The position numbers were made by a program, and so were the translations under genes. From Aurantimonas manganoxydans SI85-9A1 (GTDB taxonomy: Bacteria; Pseudomonadota; Alphaproteobacteria; Rhizobiales; Rhizobiaceae): 64,000 nt of DNA. The notes beneath the pieces are model-generated. The model had not been told where the DNA came from. It saw nothing but the letters and a program-made list of their open reading frames with translations, and searched no databases. Positions 56,799 through 64,000 of this stretch are shown in pieces (the stretch's first letter is position 1; the number at the start of each line of letters is the position of its first letter). The stretch is taken from the NCBI RefSeq assembly GCF_000153465.1, contig NZ_CH672387.1, positions 1 through 64,000 on the forward strand, written 5' to 3'.

Positions 56799-58079
56799 TC
56801 ACTTAAACAGCGACGGCAGCCAGAGCGACACCGCCGGGACGTAGGTCACGAGGCCGAGCACGAGGAGCGCGGCGCCGTAGAAGGGCCAGATGGTGCGCAT
56901 CGCCTGCCAGACCGAGATCCGGCCGATGGCGCAGCCGACGAAGAGCACGGCGCCGACCGGCGGGGTACACAGGCCGATCCCGAGATTGAGCACCATGATC
57001 ACACCGAACTGCACCGGGTCGACCCCATAGGCGGTCACGACCGGCAGGAAGATCGGCGTCGTGATGATGATCAGCGGCGACATGTCCATGAAGGTGCCGA
57101 GGCCGAGCAGCATGATGTTGACCATCAACAGGATGACGATCGGGTTGTCCGACACGCTCTTCATGAAGGCGACGAGTTCGGCCGGCACGCGCAGATAGGC
57201 CAAGAGCCAGCCGAAGGCGGCGGCGGCGCCGATGATCAGCAGCACCATCGCGGTGGTGCGCACGGCGCCCAGCGTCGCCTCGACGAAGGAGGCAAAGCTC
57301 AACGTGCGGTAGCACACGATGGTGGCGAGCACCGCGTAGACCACGGCGACGCAGGAGCTCTCGGTGGCGGTGAAGATGCCCGAGCGCACGCCGCCGAAGA
57401 TGATGGCGATGAGCAAAAGACCCGGAATGGCGGTGAGGAACAGGACGCCGACGGTGCGAAAGCCCTGGAAGGTCTCGGTCGGATAGCCCTGCTTGATGGC
57501 AACCCGCCAGGCGACGAACATCAGGACGCCCGCCAGGAGGACGCCTGGGACGACGCCCGCGGTGAACAGGTCGGCGATGGAGATCGAGCCGCCGGCCGAG
57601 ATCGAATAGATGATCATGTTGTGGGACGGCGGCATCAGAAGCGCGATGATCGACGAGACGACGGTGATGTTGACCGCATAATCGGCGCTGTAGCCGCGCT
57701 TTTCCATCTGCGGGACCATCAGGCCGCCGATCGCCGAGGCGTCGGCGACGGCCGAGCCGGAGACGCCGCCGAACAGGGTGGAGGCGGCGACATTGACCTG
57801 GCCGAGGCCGCCGCGGGCATGCCCGACCAGCGATCCGGCGAAGGCCACCAGTCGCGAGGCGATGCCGCCGCGCACCATCAGGTCGCCGGCATAGATGAAG
57901 AAGGGAATGGCGAGCAGCGCATAGACGCTGAGGCCGGAATTGAGCCGCTGGAAGACGATCAGCGGCGGGATGCCCATGTACATCACCGTCGCCAGCGACG
58001 CGATCCCGAGGCAGAAGGCGATCGGCGTGCCGATCAACAGGAGGAAGACGAAGCTTCCGAAGAGGATAATGAGATCCAT
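56799..58079 (-). CDS. TRAP transporter large permease (DctM family)
   Basis: This 426-residue inner-membrane protein has about twelve hydrophobic segments and is the ion-coupled translocation subunit. Family signatures include GTPIAFCLGIASLATVMYMG, VAASTLFGGVSGSAVADASA and LFTAGVVPGVLLAGVLMFVA, with TPPVGAVLFVGCAIG near the C-terminus. It acts with the small subunit encoded eight bases upstream and the binding protein. I chose the ATG at 58079 (MDLIILFGSF). The stop overlaps the possible GTG of uxuB. Confidence 0.95.
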   Translation of the reverse strand: MDLIILFGSFVFLLLIGTPIAFCLGIASLATVMYMGIPPLIVFQRLNSGLSVYALLAIPFFIYAGDLMVRGGIASRLVAFAGSLVGHARGGLGQVNVAASTLFGGVSGSAVADASAIGGLMVPQMEKRGYSADYAVNITVVSSIIALLMPPSHNMIIYSISAGGSISIADLFTAGVVPGVLLAGVLMFVAWRVAIKQGYPTETFQGFRTVGVLFLTAIPGLLLIAIIFGGVRSGIFTATESSCVAVVYAVLATIVCYRTLSFASFVEATLGAVRTTAMVLLIIGAAAAFGWLLAYLRVPAELVAFMKSVSDNPIVILLMVNIMLLGLGTFMDMSPLIIITTPIFLPVVTAYGVDPVQFGVIMVLNLGIGLCTPPVGAVLFVGCAIGRISVWQAMRTIWPFYGAALLVLGLVTYVPAVSLWLPSLFK

Positions 58080-58087
58080 GGTCGGGC

Positions 58088-58603
58088 TCAGTCCGAAATC
58101 GCGAAGGCGTTGGCATTCTCGAGGCCGCAGAAGCGGCGCAGGATGCGGTTGGCCGTGAAGAGGATGGACAGGACGGCTCCGACGATCAGCGGCATGAAGG
58201 TGGTGCCGCCGGGAATGCCGAGGGTCGGGATGGTGGTGTTCCAGGTGCCGGCCATCAACTCGGTACCGTAGACCATCATCGCCAGCGAGAAGCCGAGGAC
58301 GGCGAGGTCGGAGATGGTGCGCAGGGCCTTCTTGCCGTTGTCCGGCACGACATAGACGAGGACGTCGAAACCGAGATGGTAGCCCTCGTGAATGCCGACG
58401 CTGGCGCCCAGGAAGATGAACCAGCCCATGAGCTGCACGGAGGTGGATTCGGTCCAGCTCGGGCTGTCGTTCAGCACGTAGCGGGCGAAGACCTGCCAGA
58501 AGATGATCAGGGTCATGGTGACGAGACCGATGCCCGCGCCCCAGAGCGCAGCTCGCGCCAGCCGGCGCACGAACGGTTCGATCGTCAGGAGAAAGGGACG
58601 CAT
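58088..58603 (-). CDS. TRAP transporter small permease (DctQ family)
   Basis: The 171-residue protein has four membrane segments (about residues 20-40, 54-75, 97-117 and 134-155). DctQ features are WGAGIGLVTMTLIIFWQVFA, YVLNDSPSWTESTSVQLMGW and FIFLGASVGIHEGYHLGFDV. It joins the binding protein to the large permease. A basic tail (NRILRRFCGLENANAF) ends it. It is preceded by a 136-base gap after the binding-protein gene. Confidence 0.93.
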   Translation of the reverse strand: MRPFLLTIEPFVRRLARAALWGAGIGLVTMTLIIFWQVFARYVLNDSPSWTESTSVQLMGWFIFLGASVGIHEGYHLGFDVLVYVVPDNGKKALRTISDLAVLGFSLAMMVYGTELMAGTWNTTIPTLGIPGGTTFMPLIVGAVLSILFTANRILRRFCGLENANAFAISD

Positions 58604-58698
58604 GGAGCGGGGTCAACCTGCGACGGGAAGGAGCCGGTGCGACCCGGCAGGACGCTCGCCCGCTGCCGTTTCGGCGGGACGCAGCGAAGACAGGATCG

Positions 58699-58728
58699 GG
58701 ACCGGCGGCGACATTGCGCCACCGGTCC
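58699..58728 (-). terminator. Weak stem-loop between TRAP P and Q genes
   Basis: GGACCGG at 58699-58705 pairs with CCGGTCC at 58722-58728, with further GC pairing in the loop. It may stop part of the transcripts after the binding-protein gene, giving more of that protein than of the permease. No T-run is present. Confidence 0.4.
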
Positions 58729-58739
58729 TGCAAGGGGTG

Positions 58740-59729
58740 CTACTCGGTCGCCTGGATGCGGGCGACGAGGTCCTTCAGCTTGTCGTTGGTCACGTATTTC
58801 TCGTAGACCGGCTTCATCGCGTCGATGAAGGGCTGCTTGTCGATGTCCTTGACGACCTCGACGCCGGCCTCGCGGACCATCTTCTCCGATTCCGCCTCGC
58901 GGGCCTGCCACAGCTCGCGCATCTTGGTGACGCTCTCCTTGGCGGCCGTGCGGACGATCTCCTGGTCTTCCGGCGAGAGCTTCTCCCAGCTCTTCTTGGA
59001 CATGACGAGGACTTCCGGCACGATCAGGTGCTCGTCGAGCGTGTAGTGCTTGGCGACCTCGAAATGCTTGGAGGATTCGAAGCTTGGCCAGTTGTTCTCG
59101 GCGCCCTCGATGACGCCGGTCTGAATCGAGGAATAGACCTCGCCATAGGGCATCGGGGTGGCGTTGCCGCCGAGCGCATTGACCATGTCGACGAAGATGT
59201 CGGACTGCATGACCCGGAACTTCAGGCCCTTCAGGTCATCCATCGACTTGATCGGCTTCTCGCTGTTGTAGAAGGAGCGGGCGCCGCCGTCGTAATAGGC
59301 GAGGCCGATCAGGTCATGGGGCTCGAAGGCCGCCAGGATCTCGTCGCCGATCGGGCCGTCCATCACCTTGTGCATGTGGTCGATGGACCGGAAGATGTAG
59401 GGAAGCGAGACGACCTGTGTCTCTTCCACGATGTTGTTGAAGGGCCCCATGGAGACGCGGTTCAGGTCGATGACACCGAACTGGGTCTGCTCGATCGTGT
59501 CCTTCTCCTCGCCGAGCTGGGCCGAGTGATAGACCTCGATGCCGATGCGACCGTCGGTGCGCTCCTTGACGAGCTCGCCCATGTACTTGACCGCCTCGAC
59601 GGTCGGGTAGCCGTCGGGATGGGTGTCCGACGAGCGCAGCAGCGTCTCCTGCGCCGACACGGCCGTGGCGGCCCCCGCCAGCATCGTCGCCAGCGCGATC
59701 GTCGCGGTGACTTTCCTGAATATGCTCAT
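58740..59729 (-). CDS. TRAP transporter solute-binding protein (DctP family)
   Basis: This 329-residue periplasmic binding protein has a signal peptide ending near TAVSAQE. Conserved parts are [20 protein letters not shown] near the N-terminus, [20 protein letters not shown], and [20 protein letters not shown], which contains the Arg that clamps the ligand carboxylate. [20 protein letters not shown] and [12 protein letters not shown] follow. Its place between uxaC and uxuB implies a uronate ligand: D-glucuronate, galacturonate or an unsaturated uronate. Confidence 0.94.
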   Translation of the reverse strand: MSIFRKVTATIALATMLAGAATAVSAQETLLRSSDTHPDGYPTVEAVKYMGELVKERTDGRIGIEVYHSAQLGEEKDTIEQTQFGVIDLNRVSMGPFNNIVEETQVVSLPYIFRSIDHMHKVMDGPIGDEILAAFEPHDLIGLAYYDGGARSFYNSEKPIKSMDDLKGLKFRVMQSDIFVDMVNALGGNATPMPYGEVYSSIQTGVIEGAENNWPSFESSKHFEVAKHYTLDEHLIVPEVLVMSKKSWEKLSPEDQEIVRTAAKESVTKMRELWQAREAESEKMVREAGVEVVKDIDKQPFIDAMKPVYEKYVTNDKLKDLVARIQATE

Positions 59730-59767
59730 GCCTGCTTCCTCCCAGAAATGGCGGCGTCAGCCGCCGG

Positions 59768-61174
59768 TCAAAGCCTGTAGGCCTCCTTGGCCAGGCGATA
59801 GGCAAGATCGTGGGCAACCTCGAACGCTTCGTCCTCCGCGAGGCGTCCGGTGACCACGAGATCGGCCAGATAGGCGCAGTCCACCCGCCGCGCGACGTCG
59901 TGCCGGGCGGGGATCGAGCAGAAGGCGCGGGTGTCGTCGTTGAAGCCGACGGTGTTGTAGAAGCCGGCGGTCTCGGTGACCTGCTCGCGGAACCGCTTCA
60001 TCCCCTCCGGCGCGTCGAAGAACCACCAGGGCGGGCCGAGCTTCAGGCACGGATAGACGCCGGCCAGTGGCGCCAGTTCGCGCGAATACACGGTCTCGTC
60101 GAGGGTGAAGAGGATGATCGTCAGGCCGGGCTCCAGCCCGACCGCGTCGAGCAGCGGCTTGAGCGCGGTGACGTAATTGGTCGGCTGCGGGATGTCGAAA
60201 CCCTTGTCGCGGCCGAAGCCGGCGGCGACCCTGTCCGAATGGCTGCGGAAGGAGCCGGCATGGATCTGCATGACCATGCCGTCCTCGACCGACAGCCTCG
60301 CCATCTCGGTCAGCATCTGGGCGCGGAAGGCCTCGCGGTCGTCGGCGGAGGCCGATCCGTCGGTGACGCGGGCAAACAGCGCCTCGGCCTCGGCGCGGGG
60401 CAGGTCTGCGGTGCGCGCCGTCGGATGGCCGTGATCGGTCGCGGTCGCGCCGAAGTCGCGGAAATAGGCGCGGCGGGCGCGGTGGGCGTCGAGATAGCCG
60501 GCATAGCTGGCGACGTCGCAGCCAGTGATCTCGCCGAGACGCGCGAGATTGGCGGCAAATCCCGGAAAGTCGGGGTCGATGACGGCATCGGGCCTGTAGG
60601 TGGTGATCACCCGTCCGCCCCAGCCGCTGTCGCGGATCGTGCGGTGATGGGCGAGATCGTCCAGCGCGCTCTCGGTGGTGGCGATCGCCTCGATGTTGAA
60701 GCGCTCGAACAGCGCCCGCGGCCGGTAGGCATCTTGGGCGAGGCGGTCGGAGATGCGGTCGTAGTAGAAGTCGGCGGTCTCGGCCGACAGGCGCCGCTCG
60801 ATGTCGAACAGGGTCTGGAAGGAATGGTCGAGCCACAGCCGCGTCGGGGTGCCGCGGAACAGGTGATAATGGCTGGCGAAGCGGTGCCAGATGGCGCGGC
60901 CGTCGGTCTCGGTCGCGACGCCGTTGGCGTCAGGCACGCCGAGCTCCTCCAGGCGGATGCCCTGCGAGACCAGCATGCGGAAGATGTAGTGATCGGGCGT
61001 GACGAAGAGCTGGGCGGGGTCCGGGAAGCGCTGGTTCTCGGCGTACCAGCGCGGATCGGTATGGCCGTGCGGGCTGATGATCGGCAGGTCGGCGACCGTC
61101 CGGTAGAGCGCGCGGGCGATGTCGCGCACCCTCGGCGTCGCGGGGAACAGCCGATCCTCGTCCAGTAGCGCCAT
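59768..61174 (-). CDS. uxaC: Glucuronate isomerase (uronate isomerase)
   Basis: This 468-residue Zn-dependent amidohydrolase-fold enzyme converts D-glucuronate to D-fructuronate and D-galacturonate to D-tagaturonate. The metal-binding PIISPHGHTDPRWYAENQRF is near the N-terminus. WLDHSFQTLFDIERRL, MQIHAGSFRSHSD and KLGPPWWFFDAPEGMKRFRE are typical. I chose the ATG at 61174 with GAGGAA six bases upstream; an ATG at 61198 would add eight residues. It is the first gene of the operon, divergent from gntR. Confidence 0.95.
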   Translation of the reverse strand: MALLDEDRLFPATPRVRDIARALYRTVADLPIISPHGHTDPRWYAENQRFPDPAQLFVTPDHYIFRMLVSQGIRLEELGVPDANGVATETDGRAIWHRFASHYHLFRGTPTRLWLDHSFQTLFDIERRLSAETADFYYDRISDRLAQDAYRPRALFERFNIEAIATTESALDDLAHHRTIRDSGWGGRVITTYRPDAVIDPDFPGFAANLARLGEITGCDVASYAGYLDAHRARRAYFRDFGATATDHGHPTARTADLPRAEAEALFARVTDGSASADDREAFRAQMLTEMARLSVEDGMVMQIHAGSFRSHSDRVAAGFGRDKGFDIPQPTNYVTALKPLLDAVGLEPGLTIILFTLDETVYSRELAPLAGVYPCLKLGPPWWFFDAPEGMKRFREQVTETAGFYNTVGFNDDTRAFCSIPARHDVARRVDCAYLADLVVTGRLAEDEAFEVAHDLAYRLAKEAYRL

Positions 61175-61215
61175 CCGTTCCTCACCCACGAATTTCATTG
61201 CTTGCGAACAAACTG

Positions 61216-61229
61216 GTATCCTAGTATCC
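61216..61229. promoter_or_regulatory. GTATCC direct repeat between uxaC and gntR
   Basis: GTATCC at 61216-61221 and again at 61224-61229, separated by TA, lies midway in the 79-base gap between the divergent operons. A FadR-type GntR regulator encoded next to it could bind here. Confidence 0.45.
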
Positions 61230-61253
61230 GAACGTCGTCAACAAAGGTCCGTC

Positions 61254-61958
61254 ATGTCTCTCGAAGCCCTTTCCCCGGACGCCACGACCCAGCCCCGGGG
61301 CACGATGGCCGACAGCGTCTACACGCAATTGCGCACGGCCATCCTGGAGCTTCGCCTTCTGCCCGGCGTCGGCATTTCGGAGGCCGAGGTCGCCCGGCAT
61401 CTGGGCGTATCGCGCCAGCCGGTGCGCGAGGCCTTCGGCCGCCTCGCCCGTACCGGCTATCTGCGCGTGCAGCCGCAGCGCCGGACCGAGGTGGTGAAGA
61501 TCTCGGTGCAGGAGGTGCGCAATGCCCGCTTCATCCGCGAGGCGCTGGAGGTCGCGGTGGTGCGCGAGGCCTGCCAGCGTGACGTCGGCGAACTGGTCGG
61601 CCGGCTCGAGGCCAATCTGGAACTGCAGCGCGCGGCGCAGCGGACGGACGATCGCCACACCTTCCATCTAGAGGACGACGAGTTTCACCGCCTCATCGCG
61701 CAGGGCGCGGGATGCGGCTTTGCCTGGCAACTCATCGACGAGCAGAAGGCGCAGATGGACCGGTTGCGCTTCCTGTCACTGGCCTTCGGCCAGCCGGCGG
61801 TCTACGAGGACCACGTGGCGATCTTCGAGGCCATCAAGGCCCGGGATGGCGAGGCGGCCGACCTTGCGATGCGCACGCATCTCGGCCGGATCAACGACCA
61901 TCTGGTCCGCCTGAGGGTCGAGTTCGACCAGTATTTCGACGACAGCGACGCGGGCTGA
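61254..61958 (+). CDS. GntR (FadR/FCD) family regulator of uronate genes
   Basis: The 234-residue protein has an N-terminal winged HTH (YTQLRTAILELRLLPGVGIS, then EAEVARHLGVSRQPVREAFG) and a C-terminal FCD ligand domain. The FCD metal-binding pattern is seen in DDEFHRLIAQGAG, EDHVAIFEAI and MRTHLGRIN. Such regulators release DNA when they bind sugar acids; UxuR, ExuR and KdgR-like homologues control uronate genes. It heads gntR-uxuA-kdgK. The first residues, MSLEALSPDATTQPRG, are probably disordered. Confidence 0.9.
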   Translation: MSLEALSPDATTQPRGTMADSVYTQLRTAILELRLLPGVGISEAEVARHLGVSRQPVREAFGRLARTGYLRVQPQRRTEVVKISVQEVRNARFIREALEVAVVREACQRDVGELVGRLEANLELQRAAQRTDDRHTFHLEDDEFHRLIAQGAGCGFAWQLIDEQKAQMDRLRFLSLAFGQPAVYEDHVAIFEAIKARDGEAADLAMRTHLGRINDHLVRLRVEFDQYFDDSDAG

Positions 61959-62028
61959 GCCGGCGTGCCGTCAGCCAGGACAGGGGCGCTGCAGGGCGCC
62001 CGACACGCGACCGGGGTGGGGACGCAAC

Positions 62029-63243
62029 ATGCAGGAAACGTGGCGCTGGTTCGGGCCGCAGGATCGCATCCAGCTATCGGAAATCCGCCAGACCGGCGCC
62101 CGGGGCATCGTCAATGCCCTGCACGAGATTCCCTATGGCGAGGTCTGGACGGTGGAGGCGATCACCGCGCGAAAGGCGCTGATCGCCGAAGACCCGGCGC
62201 TCGGCCTGGAATGGCGGGTCGTGGAAAGCCTGCCGGTACACGAGCGCATCAAGCTGGGCGACGGCGATCTGGAGCCGCTGTTCGAGACTTATCGCCAGTC
62301 GCTGCGCAATCTCGCCGCCTGCGGCATCCATACCGTCTGCTACAATTTCATGCCGCTGCTCGACTGGACGCGCACCGAACTGGCCGCGCCGGTGGTGGGG
62401 GGCGGCACCAGCCTGCGCTTCAACATGCATGAATATGTCGCCTTCGACGTCTTCATGCTGGAGCGCGAGGGCGCGGCGGACGACGTCGCGCCGCAGACGC
62501 TGGCGCGGGCGAAAGCCTGGTTCGAGGCTTCGACGCCAGCCGATCGCGAGCGGCTGCTGACCGCCATCAATGCCGGCCTGCCGGGCGCCTATGCGCGCTA
62601 CGACGTCGCCGGCCTGCGCGAGATCCTCGGCCGCTATGCCGGCATCACCCGCGACGACGTGCGGGCCAATTATGGCCGCTTCCTCGAAGCGGTTGTGCCG
62701 GTGGCCGAAGAGGCCGGCATGCGGCTTTGCGTCCATCCCGACGATCCGCCGCGACCTCTCTTCGGCCTGCCGCGGGTGGTCTCGAATGCCGAGGACATCG
62801 CCTTCGTGCTCGATGCCGTGCCGTCGCCCGCCAACGGCCTGACGCTCTGCTCGGGCTCGCTCGGCGCCAATCCGGCCAACGACGTGCCGGCGATCGCCGC
62901 GCGCTTTGCCGACAAGATCCATTTCGCCCATCTCAGAAACGTTGCCAAGGATGCCGACGGCTCCTTCGAGGAGGCCGATCATCTGGCCGGCGACACAGAC
63001 ATGGTGGCGCTGGTGCGCGTGCTGATGGCCGAGGAGCGCCGCCGCCGGGCCGAGGGCCGGGCGGACGCGGAGATCCCGATGCGACCCGATCACGGCCACG
63101 AGCTTCTGTCCGACATCGGTCGCGGTACCCATCCGGGCTATCCGGTCATCGGCCGGATGCGCGGGCTGGCGGAACTGCGCGGCGTCATGGCCGCGGTGGC
63201 GGCCCTCGACGGCGATGCGTCTGCCCATCGGGTGCCGGCATGA
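62029..63243 (+). CDS. uxuA: Mannonate dehydratase
   Basis: This 404-residue TIM-barrel, metal-dependent enzyme dehydrates D-mannonate to 2-keto-3-deoxygluconate. Typical features are MQETWRWFGPQDRIQLSEIR, GARGIVNALHEIPYGEVWTV, the metal ligands in CVHPDDPP and CSGSLGANPANDV, FAHLRNVAKDADGSFEEADH, and MRPDHGHELLSDIG. The length is normal. Its stop overlaps the kdgK start by four bases (ATGA). Confidence 0.96.
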   Translation: MQETWRWFGPQDRIQLSEIRQTGARGIVNALHEIPYGEVWTVEAITARKALIAEDPALGLEWRVVESLPVHERIKLGDGDLEPLFETYRQSLRNLAACGIHTVCYNFMPLLDWTRTELAAPVVGGGTSLRFNMHEYVAFDVFMLEREGAADDVAPQTLARAKAWFEASTPADRERLLTAINAGLPGAYARYDVAGLREILGRYAGITRDDVRANYGRFLEAVVPVAEEAGMRLCVHPDDPPRPLFGLPRVVSNAEDIAFVLDAVPSPANGLTLCSGSLGANPANDVPAIAARFADKIHFAHLRNVAKDADGSFEEADHLAGDTDMVALVRVLMAEERRRRAEGRADAEIPMRPDHGHELLSDIGRGTHPGYPVIGRMRGLAELRGVMAAVAALDGDASAHRVPA

Positions 63244-64000
63244 GCGCGGCGACCCGCAGGCGCATCGTCTCCATCGGCGAATGCATGGTGGAGCTGTCCT
63301 CGGCCGGCGAGGGGCTCTATCGCAAGGGCTTTGCCGGCGACACCTTCAACACCGCCTGGTATCTGCGGCGCGGGCTCGGCGAGGGCTGGGACGTCGCCTA
63401 CCACACGGCGCTCGGCACCGACACGACATCGGACGAGATGCTGGCCTTCTTCACCGAGGCCGGGCTGGCGACCGATCTCGTCCGCCGCATCCCCGAACGG
63501 ATGCCGGGCCTCTACATGATCCATCTGGACGGCGCCGAGCGCAGCTTCTCCTACTGGCGCGACAGCGCCGCGGCGAAGCTGCTGGCGGCCGACCCGGCGC
63601 AGCTGGACGCGGCCGCGGCGAGCGGCGACGCCTTCTATTTCTCCGGCATCACCCTGGCGATCCTGTCGCCTGACGATCGCCAGCGCCTGCTCGACATGCT
63701 GGGCGCGGCCCGCGCCGCCGGCAAGCTGGTCGCCTTCGACCCGAACATCCGGCCGCGCCTGTGGCCGGAGCCGGATGTGATGCGGGCGGCGATGGAGGCG
63801 GGCGCCGCCGTCGCCAGCCTCTGCCTGCCGAGCTTTCCCGACGAGGTCGCGGCCTTCGGTGACGCCTCGCCCGAGGCGACGGCCAGGCGGTATCTCGCCT
63901 GCGGCACCGGCGAAGTGGTGGTCAAGGACGGCTCCGATCCAGCGCTGGTCGCGACGGAGGGCGGCTTCGAGACCGTGGCCGCGCGCAAGGTCGCCGACGT
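63240..64000 (+). CDS. kdgK: 2-keto-3-deoxygluconate kinase, 3' end outside the window
   Basis: The first 253 residues of a PfkB-family kinase that phosphorylates KDG to KDPG are visible. VSIGECMVELSSAGEGLYRK and GFAGDTFNTAWYLRRGL form the substrate lid and first GG-type motif region, and FDPNIRPRLWPEPDVMRAAM is the central PfkB pattern. VVVKDGSDPALV precedes the ATP site, and the catalytic GAGD motif should lie just beyond base 64000. It is translationally coupled to uxuA. Confidence 0.9.
   Translation, partial: MSAATRRRIVSIGECMVELSSAGEGLYRKGFAGDTFNTAWYLRRGLGEGWDVAYHTALGTDTTSDEMLAFFTEAGLATDLVRRIPERMPGLYMIHLDGAERSFSYWRDSAAAKLLAADPAQLDAAAASGDAFYFSGITLAILSPDDRQRLLDMLGAARAAGKLVAFDPNIRPRLWPEPDVMRAAMEAGAAVASLCLPSFPDEVAAFGDASPEATARRYLACGTGEVVVKDGSDPALVATEGGFETVAARKVAD

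Overview
The window is high-GC DNA from an alphaproteobacterium, most likely of the order Hyphomicrobiales (Rhizobiales). This rests on gene families (DUF1127, DUF2794, an IalB-type secreted protein, DUF1232, a ccmABCDG operon) and on the order dapF-mtaB-ftsY-ispZ and ffh-rpsP-rimM-trmD. The genus cannot be fixed from the sequence alone. Most of the window is ordinary chromosome; the accessory parts are one IS256-type insertion sequence at the left edge and a uronate catabolism locus at the right edge.

Layout. 0-1.5 kb: an IS256-family transposase whose right end runs into a small DUF1127 gene that has lost its own start. 1.6-10.9 kb: DUF167, YggT, tRNA-Ala(CGC), an MFS exporter, a HAD phosphatase, a luciferase-like oxidoreductase, L-lactate permease, argG, a LysE exporter, a half-size EamA protein and a glutathione transferase. 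11-23 kb: an orphan BrnA-type antitoxin, rlmN, an IalB-family secreted protein, DUF1232, thpR, tesA divergent from the ybbA-ybbP ABC system, a Bax-inhibitor-1 protein, two acetyltransferases, DUF2794 and DUF1223. 23-30 kb: acnA divergent from ccmA-ccmB-ccmC-ccmD-ccmG (cytochrome c maturation), then a Nudix hydrolase. 30-36 kb (minus strand): dapF, mtaB, ftsY, ispZ, then a DUF533 gene. 36-43.6 kb: an Old Yellow Enzyme, a glycine-rich membrane protein, and ffh, rpsP, a GGDEF gene, rimM, a small monooxygenase gene and trmD. 43.6-51.3 kb: sdhA-sdhD-sdhC without sdhB, leuC, DUF421, a Cro/C1-type regulator, DUF2061 and rplS. 51.6-53.2 kb: a TauE/SafE permease and an unrecognised secreted protein.

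53.3-64 kb is one functional unit. A minus-strand operon (uxaC, TRAP transporter P-Q-M, uxuB, kdgF, kduI, kduD) is divergent from gntR-uxuA-kdgK. UxaC, UxuB and UxuA take D-glucuronate through fructuronate and mannonate to 2-keto-3-deoxygluconate (KDG). KdgF, KduI and KduD take unsaturated uronates from pectin- or alginate-like polymers to the same KDG, and KdgK phosphorylates it. No polysaccharide lyase is in view, and the KDPG aldolase would lie elsewhere.

The observations most worth checking are these. An A11 run splits ftsY into two frames. The sdh operon lacks sdhB, and its block together with rplS looks inverted relative to trmD. A GGDEF gene with two PAS-like repeats sits inside the rpsP-rimM-trmD unit. 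Symmetric candidate operators lie in front of the Cro/C1-type gene and of sdhC. I found no CRISPR array, prophage or obvious defence island.
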